Shown: one piece after another, positions 7,394 through 15,095 of the stretch
How the letters are laid out: the number at the start of each line of letters is the position of its first letter
Numbering within the stretch: the first letter of the stretch is position 1
Origin: a virus
Length of the DNA: 53,113 bases
Strand: one strand, 5' to 3'
Virus record (IMG/VR): IMGVR_UViG_3300045283_000190
Location: 1 to 53,113 of that record
Translations under genes and position numbers: made by a program
The notes under the pieces: generated by a model
Database searches by the model: none
What the model saw: the letters and a program-made list of their open reading frames with translations, nothing else
What the model was told of the DNA's origin: nothing

Positions 7394-7657
7394 ATGGCCA
7401 CTCCCGAGCCCCCCGAAACCATGCTGCGTGTGCGCGAGGCCGAGCTGCGCCATCGGCTCGCCTGGTACCGCGTCGAGGTATTGGACGTGCATGTGGTAGA
7501 GGCGCACGAGCGCGAGCGCGACCACTACGACCAGGAGGTGTGGCCCGACGCGGTGGTGTGGGTGCGTCCGCGCTGGTGGTGGCCGCGGGGTAGCGGTTGG
7601 CTGCTCGAGCGGCTGTTGTCGTCGCGCGGCTTCCACGTCGAAGTGGTGCTGCGCTGA
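7394..7657 (+). CDS. Hypothetical protein
   Basis: 87 residues from ATG 7394 (ATG 7370 is also in frame but overlaps the operator-like repeats). N-terminal charged helix, then a Trp/Val-rich beta segment (VWVRPRWWWPR). No family recognised. It stands alone between two minus-strand operons. Confidence 0.5.
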   Translation: MATPEPPETMLRVREAELRHRLAWYRVEVLDVHVVEAHERERDHYDQEVWPDAVVWVRPRWWWPRGSGWLLERLLSSRGFHVEVVLR

Positions 7658-7724
7658 TCGGCCGATCAGCCTGAAGTGCAGCCGCACCAGCGACCGGGGA
7701 TCGCAGGGGTTGTACTCTGTGCAC

Positions 7725-8003
7725 ATGCCGATGCGATCCGGGAACGAGCTCAGTAAGAGACAGCAAACGATGGCCACACTGTTCCCCGGGCGCACCAAGG
7801 CGGCGCGCCCGAAGCAGCTGTCGCTCGGCATCGACCCGAGCGGGTTCGCGCGCGTGTCGCGCTGTCCGGGGTGCGCAGCGGAGCTCGCGGAGAACGTGTG
7901 TCGCGTGTGCGATGCGTTCCTGTGCCGGCGCTGCGACGTCTGGACGACGGGCAACGGGGGCGACGGGTCGCACTGTTTCCGCTGCCTGGTCACGCATCGC
8001 TAG
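7725..8003 (+). CDS. Small zinc-finger protein
   Basis: 92 residues from ATG 7725; starts at 7731 and 7770 are alternatives, and none has a strong ribosome-binding site. Four cysteine pairs in the C-terminal half (CPGC, CRVC, CRRC, CFRC) form two treble-clef or B-box-like zinc sites. It overlaps the convergent gene at 7990-8160 by 14 bp. Role unknown. Confidence 0.55.
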   Translation: MPMRSGNELSKRQQTMATLFPGRTKAARPKQLSLGIDPSGFARVSRCPGCAAELAENVCRVCDAFLCRRCDVWTTGNGGDGSHCFRCLVTHR

Positions 8004-8160
8004 CCTGTGCGTGGCGAGCCAGCTGCGCCTCGAGCTCGTCGACGCGCTCCCTGAGCACACAGGCGCGCTCGTGCGCTGCGTAGAGCGCGAAGCCAAGCTC
8101 CTCGCAGAGGTCGGCGAGGTCCTCCGCGGGCACGTCGTGGGCTTGGCGAGGCTTGCTCAT
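7990..8160 (-). CDS. Short coiled-coil protein
   Basis: 56 residues beginning MSKPRQAHDVPAEDLADL and ending with the operon-wide segment RVDELEAQLARHAQASDA. It overlaps the upstream gene by 4 bp, which supports it as a real, coupled gene. It is the shortest of the family carrying the ELEAQLA coiled coil and is the last gene of the 8-11 kb minus operon. Confidence 0.6.
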   Translation of the reverse strand: MSKPRQAHDVPAEDLADLCEELGFALYAAHERACVLRERVDELEAQLARHAQASDA

Positions 8161-8384
8161 GCGTCGTGACTGTCGTTGTCATAAGCGGCGAGCGCCGTCT
8201 TGAGCGAAGCGCGCGCCACGTGCGGCGTCATGCAGCTGATCACGCTGGTGATGCCGCTGTCCTCGACGACGCATACCGCCGTCGTCACGACGCTAAACTC
8301 GCGGGCGAGCCGCTCCATCAACGGGGCAAGCTCGCGGGTCAGCATCGCGTCGAGCTCTTGATGACTTTGGGGAACATCGGTCAT
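8157..8384 (-). CDS. Small hypothetical protein
   Basis: 75 residues from ATG 8384, with AGGA upstream. A helical N-terminus (LTRELAPLMERLAREF) is followed by a beta hairpin (VVTTAVCVVEDS) and a helix. No recognised family. Coupled by 4-bp overlaps on both sides. Confidence 0.55.
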   Translation of the reverse strand: MTDVPQSHQELDAMLTRELAPLMERLAREFSVVTTAVCVVEDSGITSVISCMTPHVARASLKTALAAYDNDSHDA

Positions 8385-8650
8385 TTTGCTACATCCTGCA
8401 TGAGCTTTTCGATATGGAGCTGGAGCCACGCGCAGCGGATGCGCAGCCCGAGGTCGAGCGCGAGCACGGACAGCCAGGAATACAGGGTTGCGTCACCGAA
8501 GCGGGTGGACAGAAAACCGCCCACGCACAGCGACAAAAGCAGCGCCACGCCGAGGTCGATGTACGGCCGAAGGCGGCCCACCAGGTACGCCCACTCGCTC
8601 AGCACGATCAGCCGCGCGATCTTGCGAGCAAGCTTGCGCTGGCGCCTCAC
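8381..8650 (-). CDS. Small membrane protein
   Basis: 89 residues. The GTG at 8650 overlaps the TGA of the upstream HNH gene (GTGA). A basic N-terminus precedes a hydrophobic segment (about 34-52, IDLGVALLLSLCVGGFL) and a second weaker one. No family recognised. Confidence 0.55.
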   Translation of the reverse strand: MRRQRKLARKIARLIVLSEWAYLVGRLRPYIDLGVALLLSLCVGGFLSTRFGDATLYSWLSVLALDLGLRIRCAWLQLHIEKLMQDVAK

Positions 8651-9141
8651 GGGCGGCCCATCGGACCGCGCGCCAAGACGGCCAGGTCGTCGCGCACGTC
8701 GTAGCGTCGGTGGGTTTCGCAATGGCACTTATGACAGAGCCACGTGACCTTGAGCGGCTTGCTGTAGTCTTCGTGGTGCGCATGCAGCTTTATCCCCTTG
8801 CGGCGGCAGCCGCTGCACGCTTTGGGCGGCTTGATGTCTCCGCGTCGAACCGCGCACTGAACGGCGAGATGGGCGCGGCGCCTGTCGGGATGGCGCGCTC
8901 GGTACGCGCGTGAGCCACGCCGTTGTGCTTCATCCGAGGCGGTGCCTCGATAACCGTGGTGCGCATACCGAACGCGGTCGTAGGCTCGATAATAGTCGAG
9001 CTTCGCGGTGCGGTTTGAGAACACGTCCGCACGCGTGCAGTCCTTGCACTTGTTGAGGTGGCCGTCGGCCATCTCACTGTGCTTGTAGAACTCGCCAAGC
9101 GGCTGCGTCGTGTGGCACTTGAAGCACGCCTTCGAGTCCAT
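8647..9141 (-). CDS. Free-standing HNH endonuclease
   Basis: 164 residues. An N-terminal zinc knuckle (CFKCHTTQPLGEFYKH, CKDCTRADV) is followed after a basic linker by CSGCRRKGIKLHAHHEDY and LCHKCHCETHR, the zinc-ribbed HNH core common in phage homing nucleases and Endo VII-like proteins. It has its own AT-rich leader (9142-9183) with a promoter-like sequence, unlike the other tightly overlapping genes of the operon. That suggests insertion of a mobile nuclease behind ssb. Confidence 0.8.
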   Translation of the reverse strand: MDSKACFKCHTTQPLGEFYKHSEMADGHLNKCKDCTRADVFSNRTAKLDYYRAYDRVRYAHHGYRGTASDEAQRRGSRAYRARHPDRRRAHLAVQCAVRRGDIKPPKACSGCRRKGIKLHAHHEDYSKPLKVTWLCHKCHCETHRRYDVRDDLAVLARGPMGRP

Positions 9142-9159
9142 TTTACACCACCAGTACTG

Positions 9160-9188
9160 ATTACAAAGTACGACAAATACACACTAAA
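9160..9188 (-). promoter_or_regulatory. Candidate promoter for HNH gene
   Basis: Read on the minus strand: -35 TTTAGT (9188-9183), 17-bp spacer, -10 TGTAAT (9165-9160, 5 of 6 matches to TATAAT). It lies in an unusually AT-rich 42-bp gap between ssb and the HNH gene; the -35 overlaps the ssb stop codon. Confidence 0.45.
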
Positions 9189-9648
9189 AAGGTATCGAGT
9201 CGTCGTCATCGAAGGGGGGCGCCTCGTCGCGCGTGTAGGGCTGGCCGTAGCCCTTGCCAGTGCTGGCGCCGCTGCCGCGGCTCTCGCGGTGCTCGGCAGA
9301 GCGCTCGGTGTGCGCGCCGTCGCGCGCCTCAAGGGGGAACACACGCGTTGCTACCAGCTCGACCTGCGTCTTCCTGGTGCCGTCACGCGCCTCGTACTCG
9401 CGGACACCGAGCTCGCCCACCGCTTCGACGAGCGAGCCCTTCGCGAGGCGCTCAGAGAGCCATTGCCCGTTCGCGCCGAACAAGGTCACATCGGTCCAAA
9501 CGGGCGGCTGGTCCACCCACTTGCCTTCCTTGTCCTTGATGCGGCGCTGGGCCACCGCGACGCTCAGGTTGAGCACCAGCGTCCCGCTTGGCAGCGTACG
9601 CAGCTTGGGGTCATGACCGAGCCGACCCGTTATCGCCCACACATTCAC
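9184..9648 (-). CDS. ssb: Single-stranded DNA-binding protein
   Basis: 154 residues. OB-fold core: MNVWAITGRLGHDPKLR, SVAVAQRR, VWTDVTLFGANGQWLSERLAKGS and VEAVGELGVREYEARDGTRK. A glycine/serine linker ends in the acidic tip DDDDSIPF, the peptide that bacterial-type SSBs use to recruit partner proteins. It directly follows the ERF annealing protein with a 4-bp overlap, so it belongs to the recombination/replication module. Confidence 0.95.
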   Translation of the reverse strand: MNVWAITGRLGHDPKLRTLPSGTLVLNLSVAVAQRRIKDKEGKWVDQPPVWTDVTLFGANGQWLSERLAKGSLVEAVGELGVREYEARDGTRKTQVELVATRVFPLEARDGAHTERSAEHRESRGSGASTGKGYGQPYTRDEAPPFDDDDSIPF

Positions 9649-10355
9649 AGTGCACCACCTTGTTCTGCTGCGTTTTGTGCTTGTAGTGCAGCTTCGGCTT
9701 CCTCGGCTTCACGCACGCGCGCGATGGCCGCGCGAAGCTCGACACTGAGTTCTTCGATCTGACGCTCGAGCAGGCGCGGCTTGAGGCGGCTCGCCTCCTC
9801 GCGGAGAGAGCTGACGCGCGCTGCGGTGTTGGCGTCAGGCGCGCGAAGCGCCTTGAGCAGCAAGCTGTAGGCTGCGTCGGTGGCGTTGCGTTCGCGGTCG
9901 TGCGACGGCTGCGCCTGCTGGTGCTGCTGGTGCTGCTGCGCACGCCGGTCGTGCTCGTCGTGCTCCGGGTCCTCCTCGGAGCTGCCCGCGAGGGCGAGCA
10001 CGCGAAGGAAGGCCGTGCGGTCGAGCGACGTGGAGGCGACGAAGGCGGCCTTATCGTTCGCCTGCGTGGTCGCGAGGTAGCTTAGGTCCAGCGACTCGCC
10101 TGACGCGTGCAGGAGGCGGAAGTTCCCGCGCCACAAGAGCGCCTGCACCTTGCCACCAGGGACCTCGCCGACGTACTCGACGCTGGTCTGTACGAGAGAC
10201 AGGCCGTTGCCGTGCAGTGCCTCGCGCGCGCCACTGACCATCACGTGCTCGTGGCCGACGTACGGATAGCGCTGGTGTTGGTTGGTTCCGCCCTTGTGGA
10301 CGGTCCCGCGCATCACGCCGCGTGCGGTCGCCAAAGCCTTCGCGAGCTCGCTCAT
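9645..10355 (-). CDS. ERF-family single-strand annealing recombinase
   Basis: 236 residues from ATG 10355. The N-terminal 130 residues match the ERF pattern (LAKALATARGVMRG..., YPYVGHEHVMVSGAREALHGNGLSLVQT, then LSYLATTQANDKAAFVASTSLDRTAFLRVLALAG). The linker is rich in Gln/His/Asp, and the C-terminal third is a long coiled coil. ERF proteins anneal complementary single strands and circularise or repair phage genomes. It is flanked by Gp157 and SSB, the usual partners. Confidence 0.88.
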   Translation of the reverse strand: MSELAKALATARGVMRGTVHKGGTNQHQRYPYVGHEHVMVSGAREALHGNGLSLVQTSVEYVGEVPGGKVQALLWRGNFRLLHASGESLDLSYLATTQANDKAAFVASTSLDRTAFLRVLALAGSSEEDPEHDEHDRRAQQHQQHQQAQPSHDRERNATDAAYSLLLKALRAPDANTAARVSSLREEASRLKPRLLERQIEELSVELRAAIARVREAEEAEAALQAQNAAEQGGAL

Positions 10356-10825
10356 CGGATCACCAGCCTGGTTCCGCGTGTGATGGAAACGCCGCATGGG
10401 ATTTCCCCAGTGGCTTTGAAGTGCGCCAGGATCGCGCTCTTGCTGACCTCGACCTTGGTGCGAAGGAACGCGGCTTCGATCTGAGACTCGTCGTCGACCT
10501 CGACGCGCTCAGGGCCTTCCCCGAGGGTGACCGAGAAGGTTCCTGCCTTGATCTTCGTGATGCCGCTGCCTTCCATCGTGCTGCGCACGTAGGAGCGGAT
10601 GCGCTCGGCGTTCGCGTCGGCCGCGCGCTTGCGGTCCGTGAGGCGCTTGATCTCGCTCGCGTAGGCTTCCGCTTCCGCGTCGATGTTTCGGAGCACGTAC
10701 ACCACGCCTTCGGCTTTGCGGGCGAGCTCGCCGTCGAGTGTGGCAAGCGCGCTCGAGACGTCTTCGCCTGACTCGGCGAGGTCCGCGAGATCGCGGTAGG
10801 CGGAGGGGATTTCGTAGAGGCGCAT
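10352..10825 (-). CDS. Siphovirus Gp157-family protein
   Basis: 157 residues. LYEIPSAYRDLADL, LDGELARKAEGVVYVLRNI, EIKRLTDRKRAADANAERIRSYV, ITKIKAGTFSVTL and the closing SKSAILAHFKATGEIPCGVSI follow the Gp157 family from end to end. The family is associated with phage recombination modules and with resistance to phage in some hosts; its biochemical role is not settled. It sits directly before ERF and SSB. Confidence 0.9.
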   Translation of the reverse strand: MRLYEIPSAYRDLADLAESGEDVSSALATLDGELARKAEGVVYVLRNIDAEAEAYASEIKRLTDRKRAADANAERIRSYVRSTMEGSGITKIKAGTFSVTLGEGPERVEVDDESQIEAAFLRTKVEVSKSAILAHFKATGEIPCGVSITRGTRLVIR

Positions 10826-11235
10826 TAGACGGCCTCACGGAGGGTTTGGAGGCTCGCGTGCGCGCTGCAGGCGAGCAGCGCCTGGCCGAGGTCGGGCAGC
10901 CGTCCGAGCGGCTCGTAGGACTGGCGCTCGCCGACGTACACCGCGTGCGCGGTCCCGTCGTTCTCGACGTCGACCAGGTAGCGCCCGTGCATGCGCAGCT
11001 CCCACGAGGTCGCACGCCACGAGCAGCCGCGCGGCACGCGCACCCGATGCGTCTCGGCGTGACGCGCGCACAGAAGCAGCGCCTCGCCGATGCTCTCCGC
11101 GAGCCCGAGACGCGTGCGCACTTCGCGCTCGAAATACTGGGCCTTGCAGAGACCGTCAGGCTCGACGGACGCCTCGTAATATGCGCTCGGCGCCACATCG
11201 AGGGTCCACGAGATCACACGCCACTCACTGTCCAT
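10825..11235 (-). CDS. Hypothetical protein in recombination operon
   Basis: 136 residues. The ATG at 11235 has AGGAGG 5 bases upstream. It appears to contain a repeated beta unit: residues about 8-45 (VISWTLDVAPSAYYEASVEPD...) and 75-110 (CSWRATSWELRMHGRYLVDVENDG) both end with a helix carrying LGEALL/LGQALLAC plus SAHA/CARHA. So it is probably two diverged copies of one small alpha/beta domain. Function unknown. Confidence 0.6.
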   Translation of the reverse strand: MDSEWRVISWTLDVAPSAYYEASVEPDGLCKAQYFEREVRTRLGLAESIGEALLLCARHAETHRVRVPRGCSWRATSWELRMHGRYLVDVENDGTAHAVYVGERQSYEPLGRLPDLGQALLACSAHASLQTLREAV

Positions 11236-11255
11236 CACATCCTCCTTCTGCCTGC

Positions 11256-11432
11256 TCACCACGCGATGTCCTCGCCCTCGTGCAGCCGCACCAAGGCGTG
11301 CAGCAGCTCCCCACAACCACACCCGCAGCGCGGCCCCACGTCGTCGACGCGGTCGACGTCGTCGACGCAATCGGGCTCGTCTGGGCGTCCCGTGAGCAGC
11401 TCAACGTGGTTATCGGGGTGCAGAAAGTACAT
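11256..11432 (-). CDS. Small acidic hypothetical protein
   Basis: 58 residues from ATG 11432 (AGGT 9 bases upstream; ATG 11459 is an in-frame alternative without a ribosome-binding site). It carries CGCGCG and an acidic Asp/Val run (DCVDDVDRVDDV). First gene of the recombination operon. No family recognised. Confidence 0.5.
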   Translation of the reverse strand: MYFLHPDNHVELLTGRPDEPDCVDDVDRVDDVGPRCGCGCGELLHALVRLHEGEDIAW

Positions 11433-11693
11433 CGCGTTTACCTGCGACCAACTAAGCATAGAGCGCCTAGTTACGCAACAGGGAAGCACGGTCGGCTTGA
11501 CGTGCGCGCGCGCACGCGCGCGTGCGAAAACCGCAGGCGTCCTTGCACTTTTGCGATCAGCACGCGCGCGGTGGCGTAGGCTGGGCCACGTTTGTGAGGC
11601 TACGCCTGACGTGGCGCGCGTTTTGTAGGGCGCTGCCCGGCACAAAGCCTTGTCAGGCTCGGCCGGTGCGCGCGTCCAGTTGCGAAAGAGCGG
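11433..11693. promoter_or_regulatory. Promoter region of recombination operon, with alternating CG run
   Basis: 261 bp without a convincing gene. It holds an alternating purine-pyrimidine run (11501-11526), the motif TTGCACTTTTGCG (11543-11555) that recurs in front of parA with one change, and the inverted repeat GGCGTAG...CTACGCC with a 20-base loop. It must contain the start of the minus-strand operon that begins at 11432. Confidence 0.45.
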
Positions 11694-12161
11694 TCAGCGC
11701 CAGGGGGAGACGATGGGCAGCCGGCACTGGTAGAGCTCCCGCAGGTCGTGGTGCGAGAACGAGACGAACAGGCGCGTCGTCTTGTGCGCGAGCTCGGCGA
11801 GCGCGACGGGCTCGGCGTGCAGGATGCGTGCGGGCGTGTGCGCAACCCAGCGCATGTCCTCGCGGGGCTGCAGGTCCACGACGAGCATGTGGGCGGACTG
11901 CGCGGCCGCCTTCAGCAGCAGCCGCTCCCAGCGCGCGTACCGCTGCTGGCGCGCGCGGCGCGCGCGGCGCGCGCGCGAGTCGTTGCGCGCCGCTTGCATC
12001 GCCTCGAGCATGGCGTGCACCTGGGCGTCGCTCGCGCCGGCTAGGAGCTCAGGATCGTCGCACAGGGTGCGGAACAACACGCACGCGGTTGCCGCCTCGG
12101 GCGGTAGGCGTTTCTGCCGCTCCCCCAGCGTCACCTGACGTGCTTCGTCGGTCGACTGCAT
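11694..12161 (-). CDS. Hypothetical protein downstream of repressor
   Basis: 155 residues from ATG 12161; a TTG at 12197 is also possible. Central Arg-rich segment (RARRARRARQQR) and a C-terminal alpha/beta part (HMLVVDLQPRED, TRLFVSFSHHDL). The reading frame overlaps the tail of the repressor gene by 113 bp, unusually long for this genome, so one of the two boundaries may be wrong or a frameshift may have occurred. Function unknown; the position suggests a lysogeny-linked gene. Confidence 0.5.
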   Translation of the reverse strand: MQSTDEARQVTLGERQKRLPPEAATACVLFRTLCDDPELLAGASDAQVHAMLEAMQAARNDSRARRARRARQQRYARWERLLLKAAAQSAHMLVVDLQPREDMRWVAHTPARILHAEPVALAELAHKTTRLFVSFSHHDLRELYQCRLPIVSPWR

Positions 12162-12681
12162 CAGGCGACGAAACACGCAATCGTGCCGTCTCGTCAATGA
12201 CGCCCGCGATGCGGTCGATCGCTTCCATGCTCAGGTCATCCCCGCCGAGGTACTCCCAGAACCCGCGGTCGCGCTGCAACAGCCGCAGCCACACCTCGGG
12301 CAAGAACTCCCTCTGGAGAGGATTTTTTGTCACATATTCTCGTACCGCGAAGGGAACGTCTGACTCGCGCAATGCCCGCATGATCTTCGCGTCATGCTGG
12401 TCTTCGCTGGACACCTTGTCGCCGTCCCCGGATTGGAGATAGGCGTGGCTCACGCCGAACAGCTCGGCGTAGGCGTGCAGCGTGGCGGCGCTGGGTTTTG
12501 CCCGACCTGTTTCGTGGCGGCTCACGATGCTCGTGTGGATGCCGATTTTTTCGGCGAGCTGATCTTGATTGAGCCAGGCACGCACGCGTAGCGCCCGCAG
12601 GCGTGCCCCGAACTCGTCGTCGACGAAAGAGGGAGCCGCTCTACGGCGCCCATCGTGCAAATCGACGGGTCGCTTGGCCAT
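12049..12681 (-). CDS. XRE-family repressor (CI-like)
   Basis: 210 residues from ATG 12681. Residues about 25-83 (GARLRALRVRAWLNQDQLAEKIGIHTSIVSRHETGRAKPSAATLHAYAELFGV, seen in parts) form the five-helix lambda-repressor-type HTH, and the C-terminal half is helical with no peptidase motif. A start at ATG 12801 is the alternative: it has a good GGGAGGG but adds 40 featureless residues and would leave no room for divergent promoters. It is divergent from the Cro-like gene at 12816, the classic arrangement of a lysis-lysogeny switch. Confidence 0.8.
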   Translation of the reverse strand: MAKRPVDLHDGRRRAAPSFVDDEFGARLRALRVRAWLNQDQLAEKIGIHTSIVSRHETGRAKPSAATLHAYAELFGVSHAYLQSGDGDKVSSEDQHDAKIMRALRESDVPFAVREYVTKNPLQREFLPEVWLRLLQRDRGFWEYLGGDDLSMEAIDRIAGVIDETARLRVSSPDAVDRRSTSGDAGGAAETPTARGGNRVRVVPHPVRRS

Positions 12682-12815
12682 GTCGCGGCCAAGGGTAACA
12701 GGCGACCCGCCCCCGTGTGCAAAAGACGGCAGCCCGCGCGCGGCTGCAAAAAGGTCCGGGGTCTGACTCCCTGTGGACACAAATAGGCGCTCCTGGTACA
12801 TTGCGATTCCCTCCC
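12682..12815. promoter_or_regulatory. Divergent switch region: operators and promoter
   Basis: 134 bp between the two XRE genes. On the plus strand, -35 TGGACA (12774-12779), a 17-bp spacer and -10 TACATT (12797-12802) would start transcription about 7 bases before ATG 12816. The inverted repeat GCAGCC...GGCTGC (12729-12747) is flanked by TGCAAAA (12718-12724) and GCAAAAA (12746-12752), a good candidate operator for the repressor pair. Confidence 0.55.
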
Positions 12816-13088
12816 ATGACCGTTGACGAACAGTGCGGGAATCGCATCCGGCAGGCAAGGCACCTTGCAGGGCTTACCGCTCGGCAGCTGGCCGAAAAGA
12901 TTGGGCGTTCCCCCACGACGGTATTTCGCTGGGAATGGGGCGTGAGGCTGCCCACGCGGCAGGGCATCGTGGCGTGCGCCGAGGCGCTCGACGTCCCGAG
13001 CGCCTGGCTGTTGTGCGGCTTGCGCGGGCTTCCGCGCGACCTGCGTGAACAGGCCCAGCGCCTCGAGCGCGCGGGGCGTGCGCTGTGA
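12816..13088 (+). CDS. XRE-family regulator (Cro-like)
   Basis: 90 residues; HTH at about 10-60 (IRQARHLAGLTARQLAEKIGRSPTTVFRWEWG in parts). There is no ribosome-binding site before the ATG (the leader is CCCTCCC) and the predicted transcript starts only a few bases upstream, so translation may be leaderless. It is the first gene of the rightward early operon: the primase-helicase starts in its last bases. Probable role is to shut off the opposite repressor during lytic growth. Confidence 0.8.
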   Translation: MTVDEQCGNRIRQARHLAGLTARQLAEKIGRSPTTVFRWEWGVRLPTRQGIVACAEALDVPSAWLLCGLRGLPRDLREQAQRLERAGRAL

Positions 13089-15073
13089 TGCGCGACGCCC
13101 ACTCCCGGCTGCTCGAGCGCGTGCTGTCGCAGCTGAAGGGGGTGAGACGCGAGGGCAACCACCACAAGGCCTGCTGCCCGGCGCACACCGACAGCACCCC
13201 GTCGCTGTCGGTGCGCCTGGGGGACCGGGGGGTGCTGCTGCGCTGCTTCGCCGGCTGCACGCATCAGGACGTGGTCGCGGCGCTCGGGATGCGGGTCGAG
13301 GAGCTGTTTTTTGACTACGACCCCGAGCGTAAGTTCGAGCGGCCGGTCGAGCAGGCGGACCCCACGCACGAGCTCGGGCTGACGCTCGCGGCGTTCGCGG
13401 AGCACAAGGGGCTCGACCCCGAGCTGTGCGACCGGCTCGGGCTGCGCGACGCCATGATAGCGGGTCGACGCGTGGTCACGTTCGCCTACCCGCTGCGTGA
13501 TGGCACAAGCGCGCGACTGCGCATTCGCGCGACGCTCACGGGCGAGAAGCGTTTTCGGTGGGAGGGTGGTGACATCGAGGTCGCGGCCTACGAGCCGGAC
13601 CTCGGAGCGCTCGCCCGTGCGCGCAAGTACGTCTGCATCGTCGAGGGGGAGAGCGACGCGCTGACCCTGCTGACGCACGGCATCCCGGCGATCGGCCTTC
13701 CGGGCGCGGACACGGCGCGCTTGCTTCAGCCGCACCACGTCGAAGGTGTCGAGCGAGCGTTCGTCTTTCGCGAGCCGGACAAGGGCGGCGACAGCTTCGC
13801 CCGCAACGTGCCGGCGGCGCTCGAGCGCATCGGCTTCACCGGCAAGATGCCTGTCGTGCGCATGCCGGAAGGCACCAAGGACGCGAGCGCGCTGTACCTG
13901 AGCAACCGCGAGGGCTTCGTGCGTGCGCTCGAGAAGCTGCTCGAGAAGGCTGACCCGCCACGCAGTAAGTCGCTCGAAGTGCTGTTCTCGATGCAGGCGG
14001 TCGAGCGCGCCGAGCTGCGCTCAGGCTTCGCGCAGCTGGACCGAGCGTTCGACGACGGCGGGCTTCCGCTCGGCAAGCTGTGCGTGCTGGTCGGTGGTCC
14101 GGGCAGTCGCAAGACCGGGCTCGGCGTGCACTTTGCGGACGTGTTCAGCCGCCAGGGTGCCGCGGTGATGTTCATGTGCGCCGATGAAGACCGGCACAAC
14201 ATCGTCTCGCGGCTCGGTCAGCGCATGGGCTTTCATCGGCGGGGCCTGCGCGACATGGATGAGATCGGCGACGCGACGCGCGCCGAGGCTGGCCGTCAGG
14301 AGGCCGCGCTCGATCGCATCCTGCACCTGGCGGAGCTCGGCGACCCCGAGGACGCGCAGACCATCGAGGATGCGTACACGGAGCTGATGAGCATCGGCAA
14401 GGGTCGTCCGCGCGTGTTGATCGTCGACTCGCTGCAGGCGTGCCGCAGCGAGGCTGCGGAGGCGCTCGACCGACCGGACCCACGCGTCGCGGTCGACGCC
14501 AAGGTGCGGGCGCTGCGGCTGATCAAGCAGACCGGCGTGTTGGTCATCGTGATCAGCGAGACGCGGCGCAGTTTCTACGGTGGGGGCAAGCCCATCACGA
14601 AGGATGACGTTCTGAGCGCCGCGAAAGAGTCGGGCGGCGTGGAGTTCGGCGCGGATCTGATCGCCGGCATGGTGCGGGACAAGGTCGATGAGAATCTGGT
14701 CGAGCTCTTGGTGGCCAAGTGCCGCTTTGGCCAAGAGGCTCGCTTCTCGCTCCGCTGGGACCGACGCTACGCCACGCTCACCGAGCTCGAGCCGGAAGCC
14801 GAGGCGCGCGCGCGCCAGGACCGCGAGGACAAGACCTCGCACGACGAGCGGCGCGAGAGCCTGCGCGAGGCGGTCTACGAGCTGGTCGAGCGCCGGCCCG
14901 GACTGACCCGCACCCAGCTTCGAGCAGTCCTCAAGAAGGGACGCGTCGCCGTCAATGAGGCCATCGACGAGCTGTCCGCAGAGGGGCGCATCGTCGAGCA
15001 GAAGAACGGCAACGGAGCCCGTTCCCCCATCTACACGCAGGATGCACTTCTCCGTCAGGAGCGTGGCGAATGA
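13088..15073 (+). CDS. Primase-helicase fusion
   Basis: 661 residues from ATG 13088 (GTG 13085 also possible). CHC2-type zinc site near residues 29-57 (CCPAHTDSTPSL, CFAGC), a TOPRIM domain at about 180-215 (VCIVEGESDALT), then a RecA/DnaB-type ATPase with Walker A GGPGSRKTG at 336 and Walker B VLIVDSLQA at 443, and a C-terminal winged-helix-like part (about 590-650, RPGLTRTQLRAVLKKGRVAVNEAI). It should unwind DNA and prime lagging strands. The Walker A has Ser-Arg where Gly or Ala-Gly is usual. Translationally coupled to the Cro-like gene. Confidence 0.9.
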   Translation: MRDAHSRLLERVLSQLKGVRREGNHHKACCPAHTDSTPSLSVRLGDRGVLLRCFAGCTHQDVVAALGMRVEELFFDYDPERKFERPVEQADPTHELGLTLAAFAEHKGLDPELCDRLGLRDAMIAGRRVVTFAYPLRDGTSARLRIRATLTGEKRFRWEGGDIEVAAYEPDLGALARARKYVCIVEGESDALTLLTHGIPAIGLPGADTARLLQPHHVEGVERAFVFREPDKGGDSFARNVPAALERIGFTGKMPVVRMPEGTKDASALYLSNREGFVRALEKLLEKADPPRSKSLEVLFSMQAVERAELRSGFAQLDRAFDDGGLPLGKLCVLVGGPGSRKTGLGVHFADVFSRQGAAVMFMCADEDRHNIVSRLGQRMGFHRRGLRDMDEIGDATRAEAGRQEAALDRILHLAELGDPEDAQTIEDAYTELMSIGKGRPRVLIVDSLQACRSEAAEALDRPDPRVAVDAKVRALRLIKQTGVLVIVISETRRSFYGGGKPITKDDVLSAAKESGGVEFGADLIAGMVRDKVDENLVELLVAKCRFGQEARFSLRWDRRYATLTELEPEAEARARQDREDKTSHDERRESLREAVYELVERRPGLTRTQLRAVLKKGRVAVNEAIDELSAEGRIVEQKNGNGARSPIYTQDALLRQERGE

Positions 15074-15095
15074 TTAGCCCTAGCCGCCACGCGAA

